In this document: in pieces, positions 29,257 through 40,652 of the stretch
Layout of the letters: every line of letters begins with the position of its first letter
How positions within the stretch are numbered: the stretch's first letter is position 1
Source: Punica granatum
Taxonomy: Eukaryota > Streptophyta > Magnoliopsida > Myrtales > Lythraceae
Length of the DNA: 64,000 nt
Direction: 5' to 3'
Assembly: GCF_007655135.1 (NCBI RefSeq)
Contig: NC_045129.1
Coordinates: forward strand, 34,721,122 to 34,785,121
Made by a program: the position numbers and the translations under genes
The notes under the pieces: generated by a model
Database searches by the model: none
What the model saw: only the letters and a program-made list of their open reading frames with translations
What the model was told of the DNA's origin: nothing

Positions 29257-30193
29257 TTTTTTATTTGAATATTTACCGCCCAGAAAAATATGAAAATTAG
29301 TGTAGAGCTTTATAATAATATCAGAAACATGGATTAAAAGTTTAAGCTATTTTTTGAGATCAAACGGTTCACAAAAACTATCAAAATCAGAATACCAATA
29401 AAAGGGGTAAATATTTTTTATCTGAATATTCACCGCCCAGAAAAATCTGAAAATATGTGTGGAGCTTTGTAATAATATCAGGAACATGGAGTAAAAGTTT
29501 CATCTCGTTTTGAGATTGGGCGACCCACAAAAACTATCAAAATCGGAACACCGAAAAGATAGGTAAATATATTTTATTTGAAAATTTACTGCCCAAAAAA
29601 ATATAAAAATCTATGAGGAGTTTTATAATAATGTTAGGAACATGGGGAAAAAGTTTCATCTTGTTTTCAGATCGGACGGTTCACAAAAACTATCAAAATC
29701 AGAGTACCGAAAAGAATGGTAATTATTTTTTATTTGAAAATTCACCTACAAAAATTGAAATTTTGTACAGAGCTTTATAATAATATTAGGAACATGGGGT
29801 AAACGTTTCACCTCGTTTTGAGATCGGACGATTTATAAAATCTATCTAAATCACAACACCGAAAAAAGAGGTAAATATTTTTTATCTGAAGATTCACCAC
29901 CCAGAAAAATTTGAAAATTTGTGTGGAGCTTTATAATAAGATCAGAAACATGGGGTAAAAGTTTTATCTCGTTTTGAGGCCAGACGATTCACAAAAACCA
30001 TCAAAATTGGAACATTGAAAAGATGGGTAAATATATTTTATCTGAAAATTCACCTGCCTAGAAAAATCTAAAAATTGGTGTTGAGCTTTATAATAACATC
30101 ATGAACATGGGGTAAAAGTTTCACCTCGTTTTGAAAATTATACAATTCACAAAAACTATCAAAATCAGAACACTGAAAAGAGTGGTAAATATT
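29257..30193 (+). repeat. Six-copy tandem array, about 156-bp unit
   Basis: Units start at about 29261, 29418, 29574, 29730, 29882 and 30038. Each begins TTAT(T/C)TGAA and carries a diverged form of AGAGCTTTATAATAATATCA and CACAAAAACTATCAAAATC. They differ at many sites, so the array is not recent. No open frame runs through it. Confidence 0.92.
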
Positions 30194-30200
30194 TTTTTTA

Positions 30201-30446
30201 AGGAAAAATAACCACATGTAAAACAATTTTTACCTTATTTTCACTTCCTATAACTTTTTTAAAAGTTGTCACGATCTAGCACGAATCACCATTTTATTCC
30301 CCCGTCTAACGGTTTTTAGACGGAGTTTAACGGTGTGCTAGATCCGGGAATAAAATGGTGATTCGTGCTAGATCGTGACAACTTTTAAAAACGTGCTAAG
30401 AAGTGAAAAATAAGGTAAAAATTGTGCTATATGGGACTATTTTCCC
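30201..30446. repeat. Palindromic (foldback) module 2
   Basis: It is a second copy of the module at 28968-29252, with the same TTGTCACGATCTAGCACGAA left arm and a shortened centre. It closes the tandem array on the right. Confidence 0.9.
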
Positions 30447-30807
30447 TATATAAAAGTATGAGGTGTTTCTCTAATTTTCATTATTTAAAAAATATCATTT
30501 ACCCTTGTGATTTTTCGTTACACCCTTTTGAATTTGTTATTTTTTTGTTACATACTTTCATAATGCTTATATTTGATTTTTTTTTTATTTATCACTGATT
30601 TTAGACATTTTTTTCCGCCTGCATCCATTTCAACCAAGTAACCCTTATTGCATGTATGTTTGTTCTATTTTTTCATATCAATATATAATTAACTTCGCTA
30701 TATCATATGTTCGTAGCCCTGTGACTTCACACAATCCTTAACTCCTGTACCATTTCACGCTATCAGTGGCAAAAAAGAAGAAGAAGAAAGTATGAGGTGT
30801 TTCTCCA
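30446..30807 (+). repeat. 355-bp direct repeat, right copy
   Basis: Partner of 28608-28962. It begins directly at the right edge of foldback module 2, which suggests the foldback-array-foldback unit was duplicated or inserted together with it. Confidence 0.9.
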
Positions 30808-32492
30808 TCTTTTCTTCCCATTTTCCCTTCCTTATATAATGATATTACAAAATTGCCGCTTTACATTAACAAAACCAAATTAATTCTTGAAATCATCGTA
30901 CCTTCTAGTAAATGTCCATTCATTCAAACAATATAAGAAAAGCAACTTCTCAAACAACATTTCAAGAAGCCCTTGCATCTCCTAGGGCTAAATGTAAGTC
31001 ATACAACACTTAATGTTTTATTTATTTATATTAAAAAATTATATCTTCTTTAGTAAAATAATAAAATGTAAAGATTCGACAATTAAGAAAAAGAGAAAGT
31101 TATAATTTAATAAAAAGATTAATTTAATAGTTAAGTAAGTATTGATAAATTCATTCATCAACTACTATTTCATATTTGGTGAAATATGATTTTTTTTGGT
31201 GAAAGGATGTGATCGCCATTGGAATGTGACTATTCAAAGAGTTGCATTTGTTTTTATATATTTACCTTTCAATTTTCAAATAGACATATGAAAAGTCATT
31301 TCAACTCCATTCTCCCTCTAAACTTTTCTCCTAGATAGTTTATTAAGATGTATTAAAAGATTCTCGTCTTTATTACTCGAAAATCTCAATGCTTGTATTC
31401 TTATATTTCAAAAAATATGTAATTTCTTATAAATTATAGATTCTTTATAGGTCTTTAATAAAGAATATTTATGTATGGTTCTTGAATAATCGTTTATCTG
31501 TTATTCTTCATAATTTTTTTTTAAGAATATCATAGATTTTCCTCTATATTTCGAGATACTATTTGCTTGTCAATATTTTTCGTACTCCTGTTCATATTTT
31601 TACAGTAAGTAGGATATTGAGGGGGTGGGGCCTATGGCCAACAACTAACACGCACCAATGCCCTCGCAAGGGGCAGTGGTGCTCTCCGATGAACCAACAA
31701 TGGCTAGATCTGCCTTCTATTTCGTTCTTCGATCCCGTTAGTTTGCTCTTTATGTGTGTATATATAATTATTCTATTTTTTTTTGCAGATTTTAGGTTTA
31801 ACTTTTGAAATTTAAAAATATTAAAAATATTGAATATGCCTTATGTAAATATTTACAAATGTCATGTCATGTTTATACAAAATTAACCATTTTGGTTAGA
31901 AAGAGAAAATGCTTCAAATGTTTTTTTTGTATTTATCCCAAATAAAAATTGAGAAGAACTAAAATTATATATGATTTACACTCAAAAGAAGATTAACAAT
32001 AGCTATTCATTACTTTCGAGATAATTTTTTTTTATAAAGAATTAGAATTATAATCAATTAGACGATCTTGTTTTGTTACTTTGCTTTTTCGTTCATTTTG
32101 TTTCAATTAACTCCTTCAAAAGTCCAACAATATATAATAGTTTGGTAATGTGCAATATTAAAAGATTATACCTTCACTTCTTATATTAACCTCAATTCCT
32201 TTAAGGGTAAATCTACTTAATTCTTGCAAGAAAATTGAATTAATTATTTATAATATCAATTATGTTTTATTCAAATAAAATTGATCAATTTACATTAATG
32301 ATAGTAAGTAATTTATATTTATTGATTTGGTATCTTTAAATCAACCAATAAGATTATTAATGATATTATATAATTATATATTTTTCAAATTTGATTTAAT
32401 TTTTTAATATATTTTCTAGCATTTTGTAAGTATTACGTCTTACCACTTAATCGAGAAATCTTTCATGTGCAGCGCACGTGTAGAATCACTAG

Positions 32493-33787
32493 TGTTATAT
32501 ATATATATATATGCAATGCATTATTTCTTGCTGACATTTTTAGTTTTATTTTTACTTTAATCATTGGAAGCATCAACAAGCAAAAACCAGAAAAGATCTA
32601 ATGAGATGAGAGGACTTTCTATAGATAAAAGCACGAGGGATTATGGAAATTCAAAAGTCTCAATCGATTTCAAAGTTGACCCCCAATATCTGATCATATG
32701 ATGCCCAGTAACTTCCGTGTTCCGTTTCTTGAATCTGAAGTGAATTTTTGTCAACCCTTCCAATTGAAAATTAGAAAATTTATAATCTGATCAGCCTCCA
32801 TATTGAATTTCTTTCTTCATCTTGCTTGTAGTCAATCGGGGGTCATATGTCATTAAAAGATCAAATAATTGAAGAATGTTAAAAACGGCACCAGCTAGAT
32901 CGGGCAATCGGATATTGACCACATAATAATCCAGGAAAAATCACGCTGACGATGAGATATAAATTATAAAATTCGGGTTTGGTCCTTTCATTTTACATGA
33001 GATCTAACTCGAGCTTGAACTTTTGATCCTTGTGCCAGTCAATCTTGCGATAAATCTTTTGATTTTAGTGCATGCTTAGCATTATTCGGGACACAATGTT
33101 GATTAAAGACTTGGACTTCGTTCGAAAACTCTCATATGTACTTATCAAAAAAAAAAACAAAAAGCTCTCATATGTAAAGTAAAAGCCGAAAGATCCTTTG
33201 CATAATCGGGAAATGGCGCTTGATAAACACGGACTAGCTGCTAGGCCATCAATATTTGCTACCGTCTAATTTAAAAAGATAATATTGTTATACACAACAT
33301 GATTCATGTATTTATTACTCTAATATTCCTCCTCATGCGTGTACTTGAGGCAAACGCGTGCAGTGTATCACATCTGCGCGCTCTGATACCATGTGAAAAT
33401 TTGAGGTACCACTACTGTCTAATATAAAAATTAATCTTATTAGGTATAATATGGTTTATGTATTTACTGCTCGGTAGGTTTCACCCTGTCGAAACACCTT
33501 CGCATTCTGCTATGGTAATTAAGCTTAATTACCAAAATTATACATAATTAAGGATTTATCTCGATGGGTGGAGATACAGCCCGAGGACAATTTCTGTTTT
33601 TCTTCTTCTTCTTTTTTCCCAAAAGGTCTATAAAAATCATTGTTGGTTAACTTACGAAGTGCACGAAATGTGTTGGTGCAATTTTATTGTAAGATAGTGA
33701 ATTGTAGATGTGTATCTTGAGAGGAAGAAATTTATTAGCTAGTTCCTTTTTAGAAGGAAACAGGTGAAATCAATCGATTCGATTTCA
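32493..33787. other. Intergenic DNA containing a TRIM-like element and a TATA-like site
   Basis: No gene is recognised apart from the TRIM-like element at 33240-33480. TATAAAAA at 33629-33636 lies about 150 bp before the small open frame at 33788. Confidence 0.4.
33240..33480 (-). mobile_element. TRIM-like miniature retrotransposon
   Basis: On the minus strand TGGTATCAGAGC (reverse of 33380-33391) matches the initiator-Met-tRNA primer-binding site of plant LTR retroelements. Two direct copies of a short AT-rich segment flank it (about 33261-33325 and 33412-33478; both contain TTAGACRGTAG). Terminal repeats of about 100 bp with only about 60 bp between them fit a terminal-repeat retrotransposon in miniature. 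No coding capacity is present. Confidence 0.6.
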
Positions 33788-33955
33788 ATGAATCTTAAGA
33801 TTTCTCAAGTAATGGTGTATGTTATCATAGGAATCTTGACTCTTTGTGTCCCGTCGTACTCGAGAACCATGCTGCGTCGCCGCCGCGGTCCAAGGGCAAT
33901 GCCTGGATTCTCTTACGCTGAACCCTCATGGGAAAAACACGACCATCTCCGATAA
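33788..33955 (+). CDS. Hypothetical small secreted peptide (55 aa)
   Basis: The open frame starts at ATG 33788. It opens with MNLKISQ, then a hydrophobic run (VMVYVIIGILTLCV) followed by PSYS, a plausible signal peptide. The remainder is short and basic, with RRRRGPR then MPGFSYAEPSWEKHD. This resembles the layout of plant peptide-hormone precursors, but I do not recognise a family. A TATA-like site lies about 150 bp upstream. It could be chance. Confidence 0.3.
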   Translation: MNLKISQVMVYVIIGILTLCVPSYSRTMLRRRRGPRAMPGFSYAEPSWEKHDHLR

Positions 33956-35571
33956 CTCTACCGAAATCAAAGGGAAAAACATATCTCTGGCTCAAACCGT
34001 CCAAAACTGCATTAAACGGAATACGTGACTTCAGGGCGCAACTGATCCACTGCGTTAAAAAGGTTGAGGTAGAGGTGACTCGAAATCTGACCCATAATAC
34101 ATAAGAAAGCTACGAATAAGTGGAAGTGACTGATGTTGATGAAACTTCCACACATCAACTAGCACTTTTTTCCACCCTTACGACCAGTGGTGTGCTTGAC
34201 ATCATGGGATTCTTCAGCTTTTGTTTCTTGTTTGTACGTATGATTGTACATGGAATAGTACCCATTTATGCGTGGGGGAAGTTGTCAGCAATTAGCTCCA
34301 ACCACCAATTGGGTTAAATTGCTTTCCACACCGAACAACACACAGCTTTCTTCTAAAGAAGCTTCCTCGTAAAGGTTGGATCCCAAATGGCAAGAAAACA
34401 AAAAGTTTTTGTCATATGAGGTGCGTGTGTGTGTGTGTGTGTGTGTGTGAGATTTTTGGTCATCTTCTTCCTTGTAAAGGATCCTGTTGTGAGTTTCCCT
34501 TCTCCTCCTATCTATCCTAGTTGTTGGAAACTTGCAAGTCACTGAATCTCACGCCGGGAAGCAAATTACGTTTTTTCCTATTTCCGAAACGCACTCTCTC
34601 TGGCTCTTTGTGTTTCGCTTTATTTACCAACTTTTGATGTCACTATGTAAATATAAGCACGTAAAGGAAGAACCACTGCTTGTGTTGTATTATGGTACAT
34701 GTCTCTTCTGACGTAAGTCTGCCACCCAATCTTTTGTTCGCTCCTCCAAGGAATAGTGTGCGAGCTCTGATACCATATAAAAATACAAAATGTCAAAATC
34801 TGTATCTTTCATGAGCTCGAAACTTTAGAACTTATTTCTAATGGGCTGGGCCGAGCCCATTACGTGATACCTAATTTGGCCTCAATTGAAGGCCCCACTC
34901 AATTATCATCGAAAGAGGCCCCGCTAAGTTTCAGCGCATTCTTGCAATGATATGGTGCTTTTCCTATGCAAACTTGGTTTCGTCAATCAGTACGTTGCTT
35001 CAACATAATGAGGCTCCATGCGGGGAGATTACAACTCGAGATACAAGATTGCGTGCCCGTCAATTTAGTTGTGCCAGCTCCATAATGTGTATGGAAGCAC
35101 AGGCATTCATCGGTCTGTGCGTAACGCCCTCCAAAATTTTCCTGATTTGTTGGATGCTAAGATCTTGAATTCGAGTTCGACAATCACGATAACTTTTGAA
35201 CGTTGGAATGCACAGTGTGAGAGATGAGACACAGAGCAGATCAAGCAAGGGACTTTGGTACTGGCTTACATCTATTACGGCACTACATTTACAACAACCA
35301 ACATGCAAGACTTCCCTACTACAGTGAATGCCACATCAATCACTCCCCCAGCTTCATTCCCTCCATAGCAGCAATGGTAACCCCACGATGCCCGAACCTA
35401 CCCGAGACCAGAGCAGGAGGTCTATGACCCATTTCATCGAGCCACTACGCGAAGATGGCTACCCTAAAGTTTGAGTAGTAATGATTTCGGTCTCCCCTAG
35501 AACTAAGTCTTGATATTCGATCTAGAGTGCAGGCTACAAAGTAAGAGTTAAAACTAGTCCGGTCTACTAAT
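33956..35571. other. Intergenic DNA downstream of GDPD
   Basis: A (GT)n tract lies at about 34424-34448. A second reversed primer-binding-site motif (34764-34775, TGGTATCAGAGC on the minus strand) marks another retroelement remnant. The stretch nearest 35571 should contain the GDPD 3' UTR. No other gene is recognised. Confidence 0.45.
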
Positions 35572-37386
35572 CTAATGACCTGAGGCCTGGATCAGCTCTG
35601 GTATAAGCTTGAAGAGGAACGAGAGCTCGTGCTGTGAAAATTGGGGCTTAGCCACTTTGGCCTCTTCGTCGCCCTTACTCTTTCCAAGCAATCCCTCACC
35701 TTCCCTTGCTTCCTTGGCCGAACTACTTATGAAGTCCGAGACTGCTGCGGTGATTTCACGGACAAAATCAACGATCACGCCCTTCACACCCATCAGATGT
35801 TGCATATACACAACCTCAGCAACATTACTGCAATTGGACCACACCAGCAAATATATAAATTAGTTAATTCTTCTTGGAGATTAAAATCTAATGGCTTCAT
35901 GAAAAATTTAAATTATTGAAACCAAGTGAAAGTGTGGCATTGTAGCTTACTTCAATTGGCCATAAGTTAAAAGAGTGAGGTGAGAATCTTTGATTCGGGT
36001 GACGGCCCCGGGATTTCTCAGCACAGACTTCACCTCGGACACGATCCCTTGCAACCCACCAGACAAGCATACCTTAATTGCCTCGTCCAAAGAATTCCTT
36101 CTTACGTCCGAGAAAATCTCGTTTCCTCCATTGGTCAGGAAATACACCTGAATTTTAACAGATCATGATTCATGAGTAGCTATTTAGCTAATAATAATTA
36201 TAAAAAAGATCATCATTAGATGGTAGTCCCTCATCCTGAAGTGCATATGATTTGTGTTAGAACTCACGGGATAAGTGCTCTGCAGTTTCCGGATCAACAG
36301 CGCAGCATCAGGCTGAAAGCTCGAGAAGATAATAGGTCTATCCCTGGCATGGTCACGTACCACCTACACATGACAAGCCACGAAATCAGCACCATTTATT
36401 TCACAATCTAAGATGATTAAAGCCAAGACATTCACTCGATACATAATCAGGACTAGCAAGACGATATACCCTTATAATAGCTTGAAGTACGCGGGTGAGA
36501 TCAGCCTCTTGATACACAACATGATCGTCAAATTTTAGTTCGATGTTGAAGCCAACGGAATGGTCCACATTCTCGAAGACCTCCTGCAACGTGCATAGAG
36601 GAGCATCGTCCTCGACCTTCCACTCGAAAATCCTCCCATCCTTTGTTTTCCTAAAGAGGGGCTGCCCAACCTGAGAAACTCATTGCCCATTAGAAAGAAA
36701 ATTTCATGAAAATAATTAATTTAGTTGGAAAAAAAAAGAATTTATACAAATTTTGCATTACATTTTCATGGTCACTCTGAGGTCCGTATGTGAGAAATTC
36801 TTCCAAGGTAAGGTCTGTAACCCTTTTCTCAATTATCTCACCCTGCATTCCAAGAAAAAAGATAAATGTTAAATTGACATTAATTCATCGAAAAAGATTA
36901 TGTTCTGACTGCTGGGCCACCGGATGTCGTTAGACCAGCATGAGGCTTACCTCAAAGTGCTGATCTTAAGGACCCAGAGGCTCTTGAACGGTCCAGAACT
37001 GGACCGGATGATATTCCCGATTTAATAACATGGAACATTAATTAGGAAAATAAGAAATTGAAGATGGAGGACTGACCTTGTGTTTAGTGAGGATGAAGTT
37101 GTCGTGGAAAATGACAGGGCAGTCGTCTCTCGTGACCTACAAAAATAGGGTTTTTTTTCGGGTTTTACTTTTTTACAATTGCTGTCTTATTGGGACAGTC
37201 ATCATCTTCGTGCACCAATAGCAGTAAAAGCAACAAAATTGGCGAGGGCAGAAAGGGGGGAAAAAAAAAAGAAGAAGACACAAAAGTAAACCGATCAGTA
37301 CCTCGAATTTCTGAATAAATAATCCCGCTAAAGAAAAGGGGGAAAAAAGAAGAAGAAGGAAAGATCCCTCCTAAAAAAGAGATATT

Positions 37387-37422
<36 letters not shown>

Positions 37423-39029
37423 CAGTCAATTATTAAATCAATTAATTTTAAAAAATTTCATATTTGATATTTATTGAAAATTTACTTAAACCTCTTTGAA
37501 TATATTAAAATTTTTATTTTATTATATTAAGTCATAAATTTGGAGTGAAATAATAATAATAACAATAATAATATTCTCATGTGCTGAATTCCATGCATGA
37601 CCATATTGCCCCGCTGATACTTTTCAAAAATTAAATTAACCGAAAACCATGCCATCATTGATTGGGTACGTGAAAAGGTTGAAATGCTAAGCCTAACAAG
37701 ACAATTTGATATTGTTTAGATGAAATCGAGTGCTTGTCAAACGTGCCACATTTCATAAAACTGTGTGCACGTAGGCAAATGCATATGGTGCCAAATTTGT
37801 CATCCTGTCGGTTCTTCTTTAACCTGATAAATGGATAGTTGGGCGTATCTCTAAGTAAAAAAGCGTATATAAAATTCCGACACGTTTAATCTCCGCCATT
37901 TTTTACTGCAGAAATCCCAGGAGGGGGGGGGGGGGGGGAGGAAAAAAAACGAATATCGATCGAATAGCTCCTTTTGGTACCCAATTGTCATCGCGTTTGT
38001 CCAAATTATGGTAATTTTCAGGTGCCAACACCCACCAAATTTAATAGCTATAATAATATTACTCGAGGAACGGTCTACCAGGCCAACAATTTTGAATGCT
38101 AGTTCCAGATTCGATATATAAATCTATAGAATGCAAGAGAATTCGATTTTCAAATCGATTGACTGTCCAAATTGTTAATTGAGAGGTGCACGTACACATA
38201 GCATCCATCCCATATTTGTAGCTGTAATAATAAGGTACAAGTAATCTAATAACTCTTTTTTTTCCCCCCTTAAGATCCACGTGCGCGATCTGACAGCCGG
38301 CCGGTCCGGTTCCGGCCCCCGTGACAGACAGAAAACGAGAGCTCCGCGGCGAACGGACAGAACACAGCCAAAACTGCCACCTGCCTTTGTCCACTCTCTC
38401 TCCCCCTCTCCCCAACCACCTCACTATATTAATTTCATTTCATGACCAAATTACTTTTTTTTAAAAAAAATTATCAGATGTGATTCAATCGGCCATCGTT
38501 TGTTTAATCGATCGATATTTGATGTAATTATCAACCAAAAAAATGTGTAATTTTAAGCTCACCTGAACGTCGAATTCGACGAAGTCGATGGGGAATTTGG
38601 CGACGGCATTGAAGGACCGGAGGGAGTTCTCCTTGACGGACTTCATCCTCCGGTCGGGCGACTGCAGCATATTCATGCCGTTCCCCCTGTGCCCCATCAC
38701 CACGAACTTCTCCGCCGGCAGCACCCCGTATGCGACTTCATTACCATTCTCCCCTCTCTCATCTCCCACTCCTGATCGTCATCAATACACGACGACGACG
38801 ACGACGACGACGACGACCACAAAAACAACAACAACATTCTGTTAACAACAGCAGCAAAACAAAATGTTTTGACAATGAAACGAATTAATGTTTGATTCTA
38901 AATTCGTACGGTACCTTGAGAGGAGCGAGGAGTGGAGGAGGCCGGAGGGAGGGCTAATGCGATGTTTTCTTGGACTATGTCGAGGAGGCTAACGGGTACA
39001 TCCGAGACGTGTACGGCCTTGAGCGCCAT
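35572..39029 (-). CDS. GDPD1: Glycerophosphodiester phosphodiesterase, GDPD1 type (8 exons, 404 aa)
   Basis: Exons: 39029-38915, 38771-38563, 37136-37077, 36842-36762, 36670-36470, 36363-36268, 36147-35951, 35827-35572; total 1215 bp. The enzyme hydrolyses glycerophosphodiesters such as glycerophosphocholine to glycerol-3-phosphate and an alcohol. In Arabidopsis GDPD1-3 this supports phosphate recycling. The TIM-barrel GDPD domain shows GHRGNGMN (His66, Arg67), EFDVQ (Glu104, Asp106) and FHDNF (His119), the expected catalytic and metal-binding set. Later blocks are FNIELKFDD, RPIIFSSFQPDAALLIRKLQ, YFLTNGG, GLQGIVSEVK and YMQHLMGVKGVIVDFV. It starts MALKAVHVSDVP, like GDPD1-3, and ends LSFLFKLIPELIQ, a family hallmark. 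GDPD1 is plastidial in Arabidopsis; location here is inferred. Intron 2 is long (about 1.4 kb) and carries a G16 tract and an AT repeat. Confidence 0.95.
38789..38817. repeat. (ACG)n microsatellite in GDPD intron 1
   Basis: About nine CGA/ACG triplets lie in the short first intron, 18 bases from the acceptor. Confidence 0.9.
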
Positions 39030-40443
39030 TCTTGTTTGCAGATGATGATGAAGACGACGACCGGAACAGATAGACAGAGGAGATGATAGCTGATTGAAAA
39101 GCCTCAACCTGACCGGGGAGGTGGTGGCAGACGAAGGGGACACGGGACCCGTATTTAAAGCCCTCCCTGTCTTTTTTTTTAAAAAAATTGGATGGTTTTT
39201 TTTTCCCCCAGAAAAAATTGGGGGAATATTCTCTTTTTATTCGGAGAGACTGATGAATGAAACTCAATCGAAGCCCCTAGACCATATCATAGGCGGAATA
39301 ATCGAGTGGGTCGCGGGGGACGGTCTTGCCGTTTGATTTGACCCGACACGGGACGGCCCTGAATGAATTTCCCTCACGGACCAACGGACCAATTCTTCTT
39401 GTTTTTGTTTTTCTTATATTAGTTAAATATGTTCTATCCATCAGTTAGACCATGCTTCGGTTGCATTGCATGAGATGTATTATTATTATTTATTTTTATT
39501 TTTTTTGGCAGGGATTGCATGAGATGCATATGGTTATTGAAGGTAGGTACCGGCCAGGAATCATACTATTTACGTACCGAGAATTTAGGGTTTTAGGGTA
39601 TTTACATATTGAAATTCATCGCGATTTGTTTTCACATGTCGCAACTCTCCAATGGCGCCGTGTGGACAGAGCTAACACTATGCACTTAACTTTCCCGAGC
39701 CCCCTTATTGGGGAGTAATGGTGGAGAAATACGCAAGGGAGGGTCTTGGGGAAATTTGATACGCGTGCGTTGATAGTAAGGTTAAGGTTCTCCTTGGTTA
39801 TGGGGTAATTCGAACTTTGATTACTTCATACATGACAATTGCATTAAAGTGGGGATCAAGATAATTGCTCCCTTTTCATTTCCTGTAAGCAAAACGCGTA
39901 AGATAATTGCTACTTTAATATAGTTTTAAAAGGTACATGCCCTCTCATGTAATTAAGGTATTTTAAGTTTTACTCAGCAAATATATATATATATATATAT
40001 TTATATATATTTCAAGTTCGATTATAGTTAATAAATGATCCTGATGTCGTAATATTATGTTTCAATTAATCATAGGCTGAGCAATTGATTAAAATTTATA
40101 AAATTAAATGAATAATTTCTTTTTATTCAGCCTAAAAAATAGTAAAAAGAACAAGACAGTTCCATCTGTCCAGATCTAGTTTATCTATCTATCTCAATCC
40201 ATATGATCTTGATGCCAAATATACATGTACGTGGAAGGAGCAGATCACGTCGACTTTCACGAGAAATAAATAGTTGAAAAGTTTCTCTGGCCGCCAAAAA
40301 GAATTAACTTATTTTCCCTTAAAATTGAAAGATTAAAATGATATTCTTATTGAAAATATTACATAAATCAATTTATTTAAAAGTGGTGGTCTATTGACGG
40401 GTTGATATTTCCAGACCATTGAAGGAAGCAACGTGGAAAGTCC
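39030..40443. other. GDPD promoter region and intergenic DNA
   Basis: On the minus strand a TATA-like TTTAAATA at about 39153-39160 lies about 125 bp from the GDPD start codon. An AT repeat is at 39982-40008. No gene is recognised. Confidence 0.4.
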
Positions 40444-40652
40444 TGGAGATAGTGGGGTTTTTTTCGCACTAACGTATAATTCAGATTTCGCCCGACTAAT
40501 TTTTGGGGCTTTATGAACCCCGGCGATGCACAAAGTGAGTAATCACGTCAAAGACGCTTCAGTGGCTCTAAGAGAATTCGAACCCGGAATCGGGTATAAA
40601 TTTAGGCGCACCTTAACCGTTAGACTAAATCCCTTGGGGTGGAGATAATGGG
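40444..40652 (-). mobile_element. tRNA-derived SINE, family A copy 2, with 14-bp target duplication
   Basis: The direct repeats TGGAGATAGTGGGG (40444-40457) and TGGAGATAATGGGG (40639-40652) differ at one base. The minus-strand body carries a B box GGGTTCGAATTC (within 40573-40585) and the family blocks CTTAGAGCCACTGAAGCG and GACGTGATTAC, followed by GCCGGGGTTCA. The tail appears as a T run at 40458-40464 on the plus strand. Confidence 0.87.

Larger units (their letters stand above)
28608..32492 (+). mobile_element. Helitron-like composite element
   Basis: The right end has the classic Helitron 3' signature: an imperfect 7-bp hairpin CATGTGC-AGC-GCACGTG (32464-32480), then about 8 bases, then CTAG at 32489-32492 followed by T. 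Left ends with CTATATAAAAGTA-type sequence occur twice, at 28608 and 30446; the second is preceded to give TCCCTATATAAAAG from 30443. So either a 3.9-kb element or a 2.05-kb element (30443-32492) preceded by a partial tandem copy is possible. No Rep/helicase frame is present, so it is non-autonomous. Internal modules are listed separately. Confidence 0.65.

Noticed and set aside
31563..31808. 81-codon frame in a GC-richer patch of the Helitron-like element as a captured gene fragment
   Set aside because: The patch stands out in base composition, but the translation matches nothing I know, so I do not claim gene capture.
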